Below, piece by piece: positions 1-9,952 of a stretch of 9,952 nucleotides of DNA. The first letter of the stretch is position 1. Each line of letters starts with the position of its first letter. Both the position numbers and the translations under genes were made by a program. The notes under the pieces were generated by a model that had not been told where the DNA came from, did no database searches, and was given only the letters and a program-made list of their open reading frames with translations. The DNA is from Victivallales bacterium. GTDB taxonomy: Bacteria > Verrucomicrobiota > Lentisphaeria > Victivallales > UBA1829. The stretch spans positions 1-9,952 of the forward strand of contig JAEEQO010000101.1 in assembly GCA_016285335.1 (NCBI GenBank), given 5' to 3'.

Positions 1-1543
1 CGGTCTGGCGGACGAACTTCGAATCGGCGGTGGCAGGATTGAGAATGGCTTCGCGGTAGGCGACTTCCGGCTGGCCGGAGTTGGCTTCGACCTTGAATTC
101 GCGGATCAGACGGTCCATGATGATCTCGAGGTGAAGTTCGCCCATGCCGGAGATGATGGTCTGTCCGGTCTCGGCGTTGCTGTTGATCGTGAACGTCGGG
201 TCTTCGTCGGACAGCGCGGCGAGCGCGGCGAAGAGTTTGTCGCGCGCGGCGGAGCTCTTCGGTTCGACTGCGATGGAGATCACGGGGTCCGGGAACGTCA
301 TGGATTCGAGGACGATCTGGTTGCCCTCGTCGCAAATGGTGTCGCCGGTGGTGCAGTTCTTGAGGCCGACGCATGCCGCGATGTCGCCGCAGTAGATCAC
401 ATCGCGTTCCTCGCGGGAATTGGCGTGCATCTGAAGCAGGCGGCCGAGACGTTCGCGGCGGCGGGTGCGGGGATTGATGACCGTGGCGCTCTTTTCCGCC
501 ATGCCGGAGTAGATGCGGATGAACGCGAGCTTGCCGACGTACGGGTCGTTCATGATCTTGAAGACAAGCGCGGAGAACGGCTGGTCGTCGCCGCAGTGAC
601 GGGTCGCGACTGCTTCCGTGTCGGGATCGGTGCCCTTCGTTTCCCAGATATCGACCGGGGAGGGCAGGTAATCGACGACGGCGTTGAGGAGGAGCTGGAC
701 GCCCTTGTCCTTGAACGCGGTGCCGCAGAGGGCGGGAACGAGCTTGCCGGCGACGACCGCGGTGCGGAGGGCGGCCTTGAGCTGTTCCTTTTCCGGGGTC
801 TTGCCGTCGAGGTAGAGTTCCATGATGGAATCGTCGACCTCGGCGAGGCACTCGATCAGGTAATCGTACGCTTCCTTGGCCTTTTCACGGTATTCTTCGG
901 GAATATCGAATTCAACGACCTGGGCGCCGTCCGCGCCTTCGTAGCGGTACGCTTTCTGGTCGATCACCTGGACGTTGCCGCTGAAGTTCGCTTCGGAACC
1001 GATGGGGAGCGAGATCGGCACGACGGTCGCGCCGAGTTTCTTGCGCATTTCATCGACGACGCGGTAGAAGTCCGCGCCGGTGCGGTCCATCTTGTTCACG
1101 AACGCGAGGATCGGCACATGGTATTTCTTGGCCTGGCGCCACACGGTCTCCGTCTGGGGCTGAACGCCGCCGACCGCGCAGAAGACTGCGACGGCACCGT
1201 CGAGCACGCGCAGGGAGCGTTCGACCTCGGCAGTGAAGTCGACGTGACCGGGAGTGTCGATGAGGTTGATGCGATGTTTCAGCCAGAAGCAGGTGGTCGC
1301 GGCGGACGTGATCGTGATGCCGCGTTCCTGTTCCTGGACCATCCAGTCCATCGTGGCAGCGCCTTCATGGACTTCGCCCATCTTGTGGCTCTTGCCGGTG
1401 TAGTAGAGGATACGCTCGGAAAGCGTGGTCTTGCCGGCGTCGATGTGAGCCATGATCCCGATGTTGCGCGTGGCAGCGAGCGGGGTCTTGCGGCCGGGGG
1501 CCTCGTGGTAATCCTGATTGAGTGTATGGATAGCAGTCGTCAT
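1..1543 (-). CDS. fusA: Elongation factor G (EF-G), N-terminal 514 residues; 3' end beyond left edge
   Basis: EF-G is the ribosomal translocase: a cytosolic GTPase that moves tRNAs and mRNA after peptide transfer and helps recycle ribosomes. My reading of the minus strand from ATG 1543-1541 shows a full GTPase domain: P-loop AHIDAGKT (32-39), switch I RGITIT (74-79), DTPGH (96-100) and NKMD (150-153). Domain II and the start of domain III follow, including MGELHLEI. The visible 514 residues are about three quarters of the usual ~700, and no frameshift is apparent. The protein starts about 15 residues earlier than E. coli EF-G, with an extra [19 protein letters not shown] leader. No in-frame ATG, GTG or TTG lies between 1543 and the conserved RKTPL..TRNIG block, so this start looks forced. 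The 28-nt gap after rpsG is pyrimidine-rich with no purine Shine-Dalgarno motif, so initiation may depend on coupling to rpsG translation. It is last in the rpsL-rpsG-fusA unit. Confidence 0.97.
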   Translation of the reverse strand, partial: MTTAIHTLNQDYHEAPGRKTPLAATRNIGIMAHIDAGKTTLSERILYYTGKSHKMGEVHEGAATMDWMVQEQERGITITSAATTCFWLKHRINLIDTPGHVDFTAEVERSLRVLDGAVAVFCAVGGVQPQTETVWRQAKKYHVPILAFVNKMDRTGADFYRVVDEMRKKLGATVVPISLPIGSEANFSGNVQVIDQKAYRYEGADGAQVVEFDIPEEYREKAKEAYDYLIECLAEVDDSIMELYLDGKTPEKEQLKAALRTAVVAGKLVPALCGTAFKDKGVQLLLNAVVDYLPSPVDIWETKGTDPDTEAVATRHCGDDQPFSALVFKIMNDPYVGKLAFIRIYSGMAEKSATVINPRTRRRERLGRLLQMHANSREERDVIYCGDIAACVGLKNCTTGDTICDEGNQIVLESMTFPDPVISIAVEPKSSAARDKLFAALAALSDEDPTFTINSNAETGQTIISGMGELHLEIIMDRLIREFKVEANSGQPEVAYREAILNPATADSKFVRQT

Positions 1544-1571
1544 AGGGTAGAACTTGGGGACAGGGGGACGA

Positions 1572-2042
1572 TTACCAGCGGTAGTGTGCGAACGCCTTGT
1601 TGGCCTGAGCCATCTTGTGGGTATCGTCTTTCTTCTTCACGGAGGAGCCGGTGTTGTCGAAAGCGTCGAGGAGCTCCGTGGCGAGGGCGATCATCATGGG
1701 TTTGCCCTTCTTGGCCTGGGAATAGGTCGTGATCCAGCGGATCGCGAGCGCGACCTGGCGTTCCGGAGCGACGTCGATGGGCACCTGGTAGTTGGCGCCG
1801 CCGACGCGACGGGACTTGACTTCGACTTTGGGCTTGACGTTTTCGACGGCCTGGATGAAGACCTCGAGGGGCTCCATGTCCTTTTTCTGGGTGGCGATGT
1901 AGTCGAACGCGCCGTAGACGATCTTCTGGGCGATGGACTTCTTGCCGCACTTCATCAGGGTGTTGATGAGGCGTGCAACGAGTTCGCTGTTGTATTTGAC
2001 GTCGGGAATGAGTTCCCGCTTCGTGGTTCTGCGTCTTCTCAT
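1572..2042 (-). CDS. rpsG: 30S ribosomal protein S7
   Basis: S7 is the primary assembly protein of the 30S head. It binds the 3' major domain of 16S rRNA and lies near the E-site tRNA. The 156 residues match the usual length. Family signatures visible are the basic start [14 protein letters not shown], the helical segment [21 protein letters not shown] (26-46), the beta-hairpin [11 protein letters not shown] (78-88), ALAIRWI (98-104), and the C-terminal [14 protein letters not shown]. The start ATG is 25 nt after the rpsL stop. An AAGG lies 13 nt upstream of it, a weak and rather distant ribosome binding site, so coupling to rpsL is likely. In E. coli S7 represses its own operon by binding a ~100-nt rpsL-rpsG spacer. 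Here the spacer is only 25 nt, so that exact control is unlikely. Confidence 0.98.
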   Translation of the reverse strand: MRRRRTTKRELIPDVKYNSELVARLINTLMKCGKKSIAQKIVYGAFDYIATQKKDMEPLEVFIQAVENVKPKVEVKSRRVGGANYQVPIDVAPERQVALAIRWITTYSQAKKGKPMMIALATELLDAFDNTGSSVKKKDDTHKMAQANKAFAHYRW

Positions 2043-2067
2043 GGTGTATGCGTTACCTTATCTGGGA

Positions 2068-2454
2068 TTATTTCTTCTTGTCGTCTTTGGCACGCTTGGC
2101 ACCGTACTTGGAACGGCCCTGGCGGCGTCCGTCGACGCCCATGCTGTCGAGAGCGCCGCGCACGACGTGGTAGCGGACGCCGGGGAGGTCACGGACACGG
2201 CCGCCCTTCACGAGGACGACGCTGTGTTCCTGGAGGTTGTGGCCTTCGCCGCCGATATAGGCGGTCACTTCGAGTCCGTTGGTAAGGCGGACGCGGGCGA
2301 TCTTGCGCATAGCGGAGTTCGGCTTTTTCGGGGTTCTCGTCGTAACCTGGAGGCAAACGCCGCGTCTCTGCGGGCATTTGGTAAGAGCTTTGGATTTGCT
2401 CTTGCTCGGTTTCGGGTTGCGACCGGCTCTGACCAACTGGTTGATTGTCGGCAT
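2068..2454 (-). CDS. rpsL: 30S ribosomal protein S12, with Arg at position 88
   Basis: S12 sits at the decoding centre on the 30S interface and governs tRNA selection accuracy; it is the classical streptomycin-response protein. The 128 residues align with E. coli S12 without gaps through residue 100. Visible motifs are NQLVR (5-9), [11 protein letters not shown] (27-37), TPKKPNSA (41-48), the [13 protein letters not shown] block (68-80), and [15 protein letters not shown] (89-103). The decoding lysines K43 and K44 are kept, as is D89, the residue methylthiolated by RimO in some bacteria. The otherwise near-universal K88 in GGRVKDLPG is Arg here (codon CGT, 2193-2191), a substitution that gives streptomycin resistance in E. 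coli and Mycobacterium. The GVCLQV stretch resembles chlamydial S12. The start at 2454 has a good ribosome binding site. The lysine-rich end (KDDKKK) is slightly longer than in E. coli (128 versus 124 residues). Confidence 0.98.
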   Translation of the reverse strand: MPTINQLVRAGRNPKPSKSKSKALTKCPQRRGVCLQVTTRTPKKPNSAMRKIARVRLTNGLEVTAYIGGEGHNLQEHSVVLVKGGRVRDLPGVRYHVVRGALDSMGVDGRRQGRSKYGAKRAKDDKKK

Positions 2455-2463
2455 GTTAAGTTT

Positions 2464-2469
2464 CCACCT
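2464..2469 (-). promoter_or_regulatory. Ribosome binding site of rpsL
   Basis: AGGTGG lies 9 nt upstream of the rpsL ATG. It pairs with the anti-Shine-Dalgarno end of 16S rRNA and fixes the start at 2454. It is clearly stronger than the motif before rpsG, and fusA has none. Confidence 0.75.
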
Positions 2470-2511
2470 GTATTCTGGTTATTGATGATTACCGCAAAAA
2501 TTCAAGCATAT

Positions 2512-2540
2512 AATATACCCGCATTCCCGCGGATAATCAA
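2512..2540 (-). promoter_or_regulatory. Predicted sigma70-type promoter for rpsL-rpsG-fusA
   Basis: On the minus strand a -35 box TTGATT (2540-2535) is followed by a 17-nt spacer and a -10 box TATATT (2517-2512). Each box differs from consensus at two positions or fewer, and the spacing is ideal. Transcription would start near 2505, giving a leader of roughly 50 nt before rpsL. The spacer holds a short direct repeat GCGGG-AAT-GCGGG. The bases just after the -10 are AT-rich, unlike the GC-rich discriminators of stringently controlled E. coli ribosomal promoters. I infer that it lets rpsL-rpsG-fusA be expressed above the level of rpoBC read-through. The call rests on motif match only. Confidence 0.6.
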
Positions 2541-2595
2541 ATCAATTTCCAGTTTTTCGTTGTTTTTTTTGATTATTTTCTCGTTTTTTCCGGTT
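2541..2595 (-). promoter_or_regulatory. AT-rich, A-tract-phased segment upstream of the promoter (possible UP element)
   Basis: Only 15 of 55 bases are G or C in an otherwise GC-rich window. Read on the minus strand, A-tracts lie at 2589-2584, 2579-2576, 2570-2563, 2557-2553 and 2548-2546, with centres roughly 8 to 12 nt apart. Such phasing bends DNA, and A-rich DNA directly upstream of a -35 box is the usual form of an UP element contacted by the alpha-subunit C-terminal domains. I find no hairpin followed by a T-run in the direction of rpoC transcription, so there is no sign of an intrinsic terminator after rpoC. Confidence 0.45.
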
Positions 2596-7047
<4,452 letters not shown>

Positions 7048-7057
7048 GTTATCTCTT

Positions 7058-7063
7058 CCCCCT
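7058..7063 (-). promoter_or_regulatory. Ribosome binding site of rpoC
   Basis: AGGGGG lies 10 nt upstream of the rpoC ATG, inside the 20-nt gap after the rpoB stop. It supports the start at 7047. The tight spacing means rpoB and rpoC are cotranscribed. Confidence 0.65.
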
Positions 7064-7067
7064 TCGG

Positions 7068-9952
7068 TTATTTACTCGGATTTTCGGAACGTTTCACCGT
7101 CCGCACGTCGAGGCCCAGCGACTGCAGTTCCTTGAGCAGGACGTTGAAGGATTCGGGACGGCCGGGTTCCAGGATGCCCTGTCCGCGGACGATCGACTCG
7201 TAGATGCGGGTGCGGCCGGTCACGTCGTCGCTCTTCACCGTGAGCATTTCCTGCAGGGTATGCGCCGCGCCGTACGCTTCGAGCGCCCACACTTCCATTT
7301 CGCCGAAGCGCTGGCCGCCGTGCTGCGCCTTGCCGCCGAGCGGCTGCTGGGTGACGAGCGAGTACGGGCCGATGGAACGCGCGTGGATCTTGTTCGCAAC
7401 GAGGTGGTCGAGCTTGAGCATGTAGACGACGCCGACCATGACGCGCTGGTCGAACCGGTTGCCGGTACGGCCGTCGTAGAGGTCGGTCTTGCCGTCGAAG
7501 ACTTCTTCGCCGTTGACGGTCTTGAAGCCCCAGTGGAAGTTCTCGCCGGTCTCCTGCTCGACCTTGGCGTTCGCTTCGCGCATGAGGTCGATGATCTTCT
7601 CTTCGGAGATGCCGTCGAACACGGGCGTGGCGACCTTGACGCCGAGCATGCTGACCGCCCAGCCCAGGTGGGCTTCCAGGACCTGTCCGATGTTCATGCG
7701 GGAAGGCACGCCCAGCGGATTCAGCACGATGTCGACCGGACGGCCGTCCTTGGTGAACGGCATGTCCTCGATCGGGACGATACGGGAGACGATACCCTTG
7801 TTGCCGTGGCGGCCGGCCATCTTGTCGCCGACCTGGATCTTGCGCTTGGAGGCGACATAGACCTTGACGCGCTTGATCGGGCCGCGTTCTTCGGAGTTGT
7901 TGTCGTTCACGGCGTTCAGGGCGTCGATGCGGGTCTGCTCGATGCGCTGGAAATGCGGGATGTGCTCGCTGAACACTTCTTTGAGCTTTTCACGGATCTC
8001 GCATTCCTCCATGTCCCAGTTGTCGTAGGCGTTCGCGAGCTTGGCGATGGAAGGACGCGTGACTCTGCGGCTGGACGGGACCAGGACGACTTTCTCGCCT
8101 TCCTCGTTCTTCGTGTAGATGGGCTTCGGCAGCTTCTGGCCGAGGAGCATGGCGGAGAGCTGGTCGAGAAGGGCGTCGATTTCCGCGCCGAACTGTTCGC
8201 GGTAGTTGTCCTTGGCGCGCTTGATGGCCTTCTTCTGTTCGACCTTCGTCATGGCCTGCTGGCCGGAATCCTTGGCGTATTCGATGCGGATGTCCATCAC
8301 GACGCCGCCCTTGCCGCTGGGGACCGTGAGGCTGGAATCCTTCACGTCCGCGGCCTTTTCGCCGAAGATGGCGCGGAGGAGGCGTTCCTCCGGCGCGAGT
8401 TCGGTCTCGGATTTCGGCGTGACCTTGCCGACGAGGATGTCGCCGGGCTTGACCTCGGTGCCGAGGCGGACGATGCCGTTCATGTTGAGGTTGCGGAGCG
8501 CGTCCTCGCCGACGTTCGGCAGTTCGCAGGTGATCTCTTCGTTGCCGAGCTTGGTCTCGCGGCTTTCGATCTCGAACTTGTCGATGTGGAGGCTGGTGTA
8601 GACATCTTCCTTCACCAGGCGTTCGCTGAGCACGATGGCGTCTTCGAAGTTGTATCCGCACCACGGCATGTATGCCGCGCGGACGTTCTTGCCGAGCGCG
8701 AGCTCGGCGCCCTGCGTGGCGGCGCCGTCGGCGATCGGGTCGCCCTTATGGATCGTCATGCCGGAACGCACGATCGGCACCTGGTTGATGCAGGTGCTGG
8801 CGTTGCTGCAGAGGAATTTGATCAGGTTGTAGGTCGTCGGATTCTTGTCGGCGGTCTCGCCGATGACCTTGCCGTCGCTGGTGATCACGATGTGGTCGGC
8901 GGAGACTTCGGCGACGATGCCGTCGCGGTCTGCGCTGAGCACGGCGCGGGAATCCACGGCGATCTTGTGCTCGAGGCCGGTCCCGACGTACGGGGATTCC
9001 GTCGTCATGAGCGGCACGGCCTGGCGCTGCATGTTCGATCCCATCAGGGCGCGGTTGGCGTCGTCGTGCTCCAGGAACGGGATAAGTCCCGCGGCGCCGG
9101 ACACGAGCTGTTTCGGGGAGACGTCCATGTAGTCGACTTCATCGCGGGGATGTTCGGCGGACTCGCCCTGGTAGCGTGCCATGACGGTGGGGTTGACGAA
9201 CGTGCGTTCCGGGGTGAGCGGAGCGTTGGCCTGCGCGATGACGTGCTTCTCTTCCTTGTCGGCGGTCATGTATTCGATCTCGTTCGTGACCACGCCGTCG
9301 CGGACGCGGCGGTACGGCGTCTCGAGGAACCCGAAATGGTTGATCCGGGAATAGAGCGCCATGGAGGAGATCAGGCCGATGTTCGGACCTTCAGGAGTCT
9401 CGATCGGGCAGATGCGGCCGTAATGGCTGGGATGGATGTCGCGCACTTCGAATCCGGCGCGTTCGCGGGAAAGGCCGCCGGGGCCGAGGGCGGAAAGACG
9501 GCGCTTGTTGGTCAGTTCGGACAGCGGATTGGTCTGGTCCATGAACTGGGACAGCTGGTTGCGCGAGAAGAAGTCGCGGACCGCGCCGATGAAGATCTTC
9601 TGGTTGATGAGCTTGAGCGGGGTGTCGCCGGGCGAGACCATCGTCATGTGCTCCTTCACGAGGCGTTTCGTGCGGAGCAGGCCGACGCGGCACTGGTTCA
9701 GGAGGAGTTCGCCCACGGGACGCACGCGGCGTGCGCCGAGATGGTCGATGTCGTCGGTGTCGCCGGGACGGAGCTGCATGAGATGTTTCGTGGCCGCGAC
9801 GATGTCCTGTCTCGTCAGGGTGCGGAGTTCCTCGTCGGTGTCGAGGTTGAGGTGCTCGTTGATCTTGTAGCGGCCGACGAGGCCGAGGTCGTAGCGCTCG
9901 TTGTCGAAGAAGAGGTGCTGGAGCAGCCCCTTCACCGTCTCGATGCTCGGGG
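7068..9952 (-). CDS. rpoB: DNA-directed RNA polymerase subunit beta, C-terminal 960 residues; 5' end beyond right edge
   Basis: Beta forms the other jaw of RNA polymerase and, with beta', the DNA/RNA channel and the rifampicin pocket. The frame is open to the right edge, and the first visible residues (PSIET) correspond to about E. coli residue 379, so the N-terminal ~380 residues are missing. The visible length (960) matches the E. coli C-terminal part, so the beta SI2-type insertion appears present. Landmarks: [14 protein letters not shown]; rifampicin cluster I (9486-9566) reading [20 protein letters not shown]; cluster [25 protein letters not shown] (7794-7829) with the catalytic-centre lysines; and the C-terminal clamp region [25 protein letters not shown]. 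The residue equivalent to H526 is Asn (9509-9507), a rifampicin-resistance residue. D516, S522 and S531 are unchanged. N518 is Thr, as in Chlamydia. The GTG at 9935 is internal and not the start. The gene ends 20 nt before rpoC. Confidence 0.98.
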   Translation of the reverse strand, partial: PSIETVKGLLQHLFFDNERYDLGLVGRYKINEHLNLDTDEELRTLTRQDIVAATKHLMQLRPGDTDDIDHLGARRVRPVGELLLNQCRVGLLRTKRLVKEHMTMVSPGDTPLKLINQKIFIGAVRDFFSRNQLSQFMDQTNPLSELTNKRRLSALGPGGLSRERAGFEVRDIHPSHYGRICPIETPEGPNIGLISSMALYSRINHFGFLETPYRRVRDGVVTNEIEYMTADKEEKHVIAQANAPLTPERTFVNPTVMARYQGESAEHPRDEVDYMDVSPKQLVSGAAGLIPFLEHDDANRALMGSNMQRQAVPLMTTESPYVGTGLEHKIAVDSRAVLSADRDGIVAEVSADHIVITSDGKVIGETADKNPTTYNLIKFLCSNASTCINQVPIVRSGMTIHKGDPIADGAATQGAELALGKNVRAAYMPWCGYNFEDAIVLSERLVKEDVYTSLHIDKFEIESRETKLGNEEITCELPNVGEDALRNLNMNGIVRLGTEVKPGDILVGKVTPKSETELAPEERLLRAIFGEKAADVKDSSLTVPSGKGGVVMDIRIEYAKDSGQQAMTKVEQKKAIKRAKDNYREQFGAEIDALLDQLSAMLLGQKLPKPIYTKNEEGEKVVLVPSSRRVTRPSIAKLANAYDNWDMEECEIREKLKEVFSEHIPHFQRIEQTRIDALNAVNDNNSEERGPIKRVKVYVASKRKIQVGDKMAGRHGNKGIVSRIVPIEDMPFTKDGRPVDIVLNPLGVPSRMNIGQVLEAHLGWAVSMLGVKVATPVFDGISEEKIIDLMREANAKVEQETGENFHWGFKTVNGEEVFDGKTDLYDGRTGNRFDQRVMVGVVYMLKLDHLVANKIHARSIGPYSLVTQQPLGGKAQHGGQRFGEMEVWALEAYGAAHTLQEMLTVKSDDVTGRTRIYESIVRGQGILEPGRPESFNVLLKELQSLGLDVRTVKRSENPSK

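Noticed and set aside
1229..1231. EF-G Ala105, equivalent to S. aureus FusA V90, where V90A has been linked to fusidic acid resistance
   Set aside because: As I recall, alanine occurs here in many ordinary EF-G proteins ([10 protein letters not shown]), and other fusidic-acid positions such as F88 and H457 look normal. Weak evidence for a resistance phenotype.
131..1732. Plus-strand open frame of 533 codons over fusA as a possible gene
   Set aside because: It is antisense and in register with fusA, whose minus-strand translation is unmistakable EF-G. The open frame is a by-product of codon bias.
2541..2595. T-runs on the plus strand as an intrinsic terminator
   Set aside because: The T-runs read as A-runs in the direction of rpoC transcription, and no GC-rich hairpin precedes them on either strand. 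No gene on the plus strand needs a terminator here.

Overview
The window is a piece of the conserved bacterial transcription/translation 'str' region. All five genes lie on the minus strand, so the transcription order is right to left: rpoB (5' end off the right edge), rpoC, rpsL, rpsG, fusA (3' end off the left edge). Coding density is close to 100%. There are no RNA genes, insertion sequences, CRISPR arrays or accessory genes. I see no new system here; the points of interest are unusual residues and domains in otherwise universal proteins.

Organism: the DNA is GC-rich, and its codon choice is strongly biased. The codons TTA, CTA and TCA are absent from rpoC, rpsL, rpsG and most of visible fusA. 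Several protein signatures recall the Planctomycetes-Verrucomicrobia-Chlamydiae group: a GVCLQV stretch in S12, the [18 protein letters not shown] stretch in RpoB with [20 protein letters not shown] after it, and an insertion in the RpoC trigger loop. A Lentisphaerota, Kiritimatiellota or Verrucomicrobiota member is my best guess. This rests on remembered family sequences, not on a search.

Layout: 9952-7068 is the C-terminal ~70% of RpoB (960 residues). After a 20-nt gap with a good ribosome binding site comes complete RpoC (7047-2596, 1483 residues), which ends in a very acidic 69-residue tail. The only sizeable gap (2455-2595, 141 nt) is AT-rich. It carries a good sigma70-type promoter (TTGATT, 17 nt, TATATT) with phased A-tracts upstream, which would transcribe rpsL, rpsG and fusA. 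Complete S12 (2454-2068) and S7 (2042-1572) follow with a 25-nt gap between them. After another 28 nt comes EF-G (1543 to the left edge, 514 residues visible).

The genes supply the catalytic core of RNA polymerase (beta, beta'), two small-subunit ribosomal proteins and the translocation GTPase. No terminator is seen between rpoC and rpsL, so read-through from rpoBC and the internal promoter probably both feed the distal three genes. Two drug-target proteins carry residues that are classical resistance substitutions elsewhere: Arg at S12 position 88 (streptomycin) and Asn at RpoB position 526 in E. coli numbering (rifampicin).
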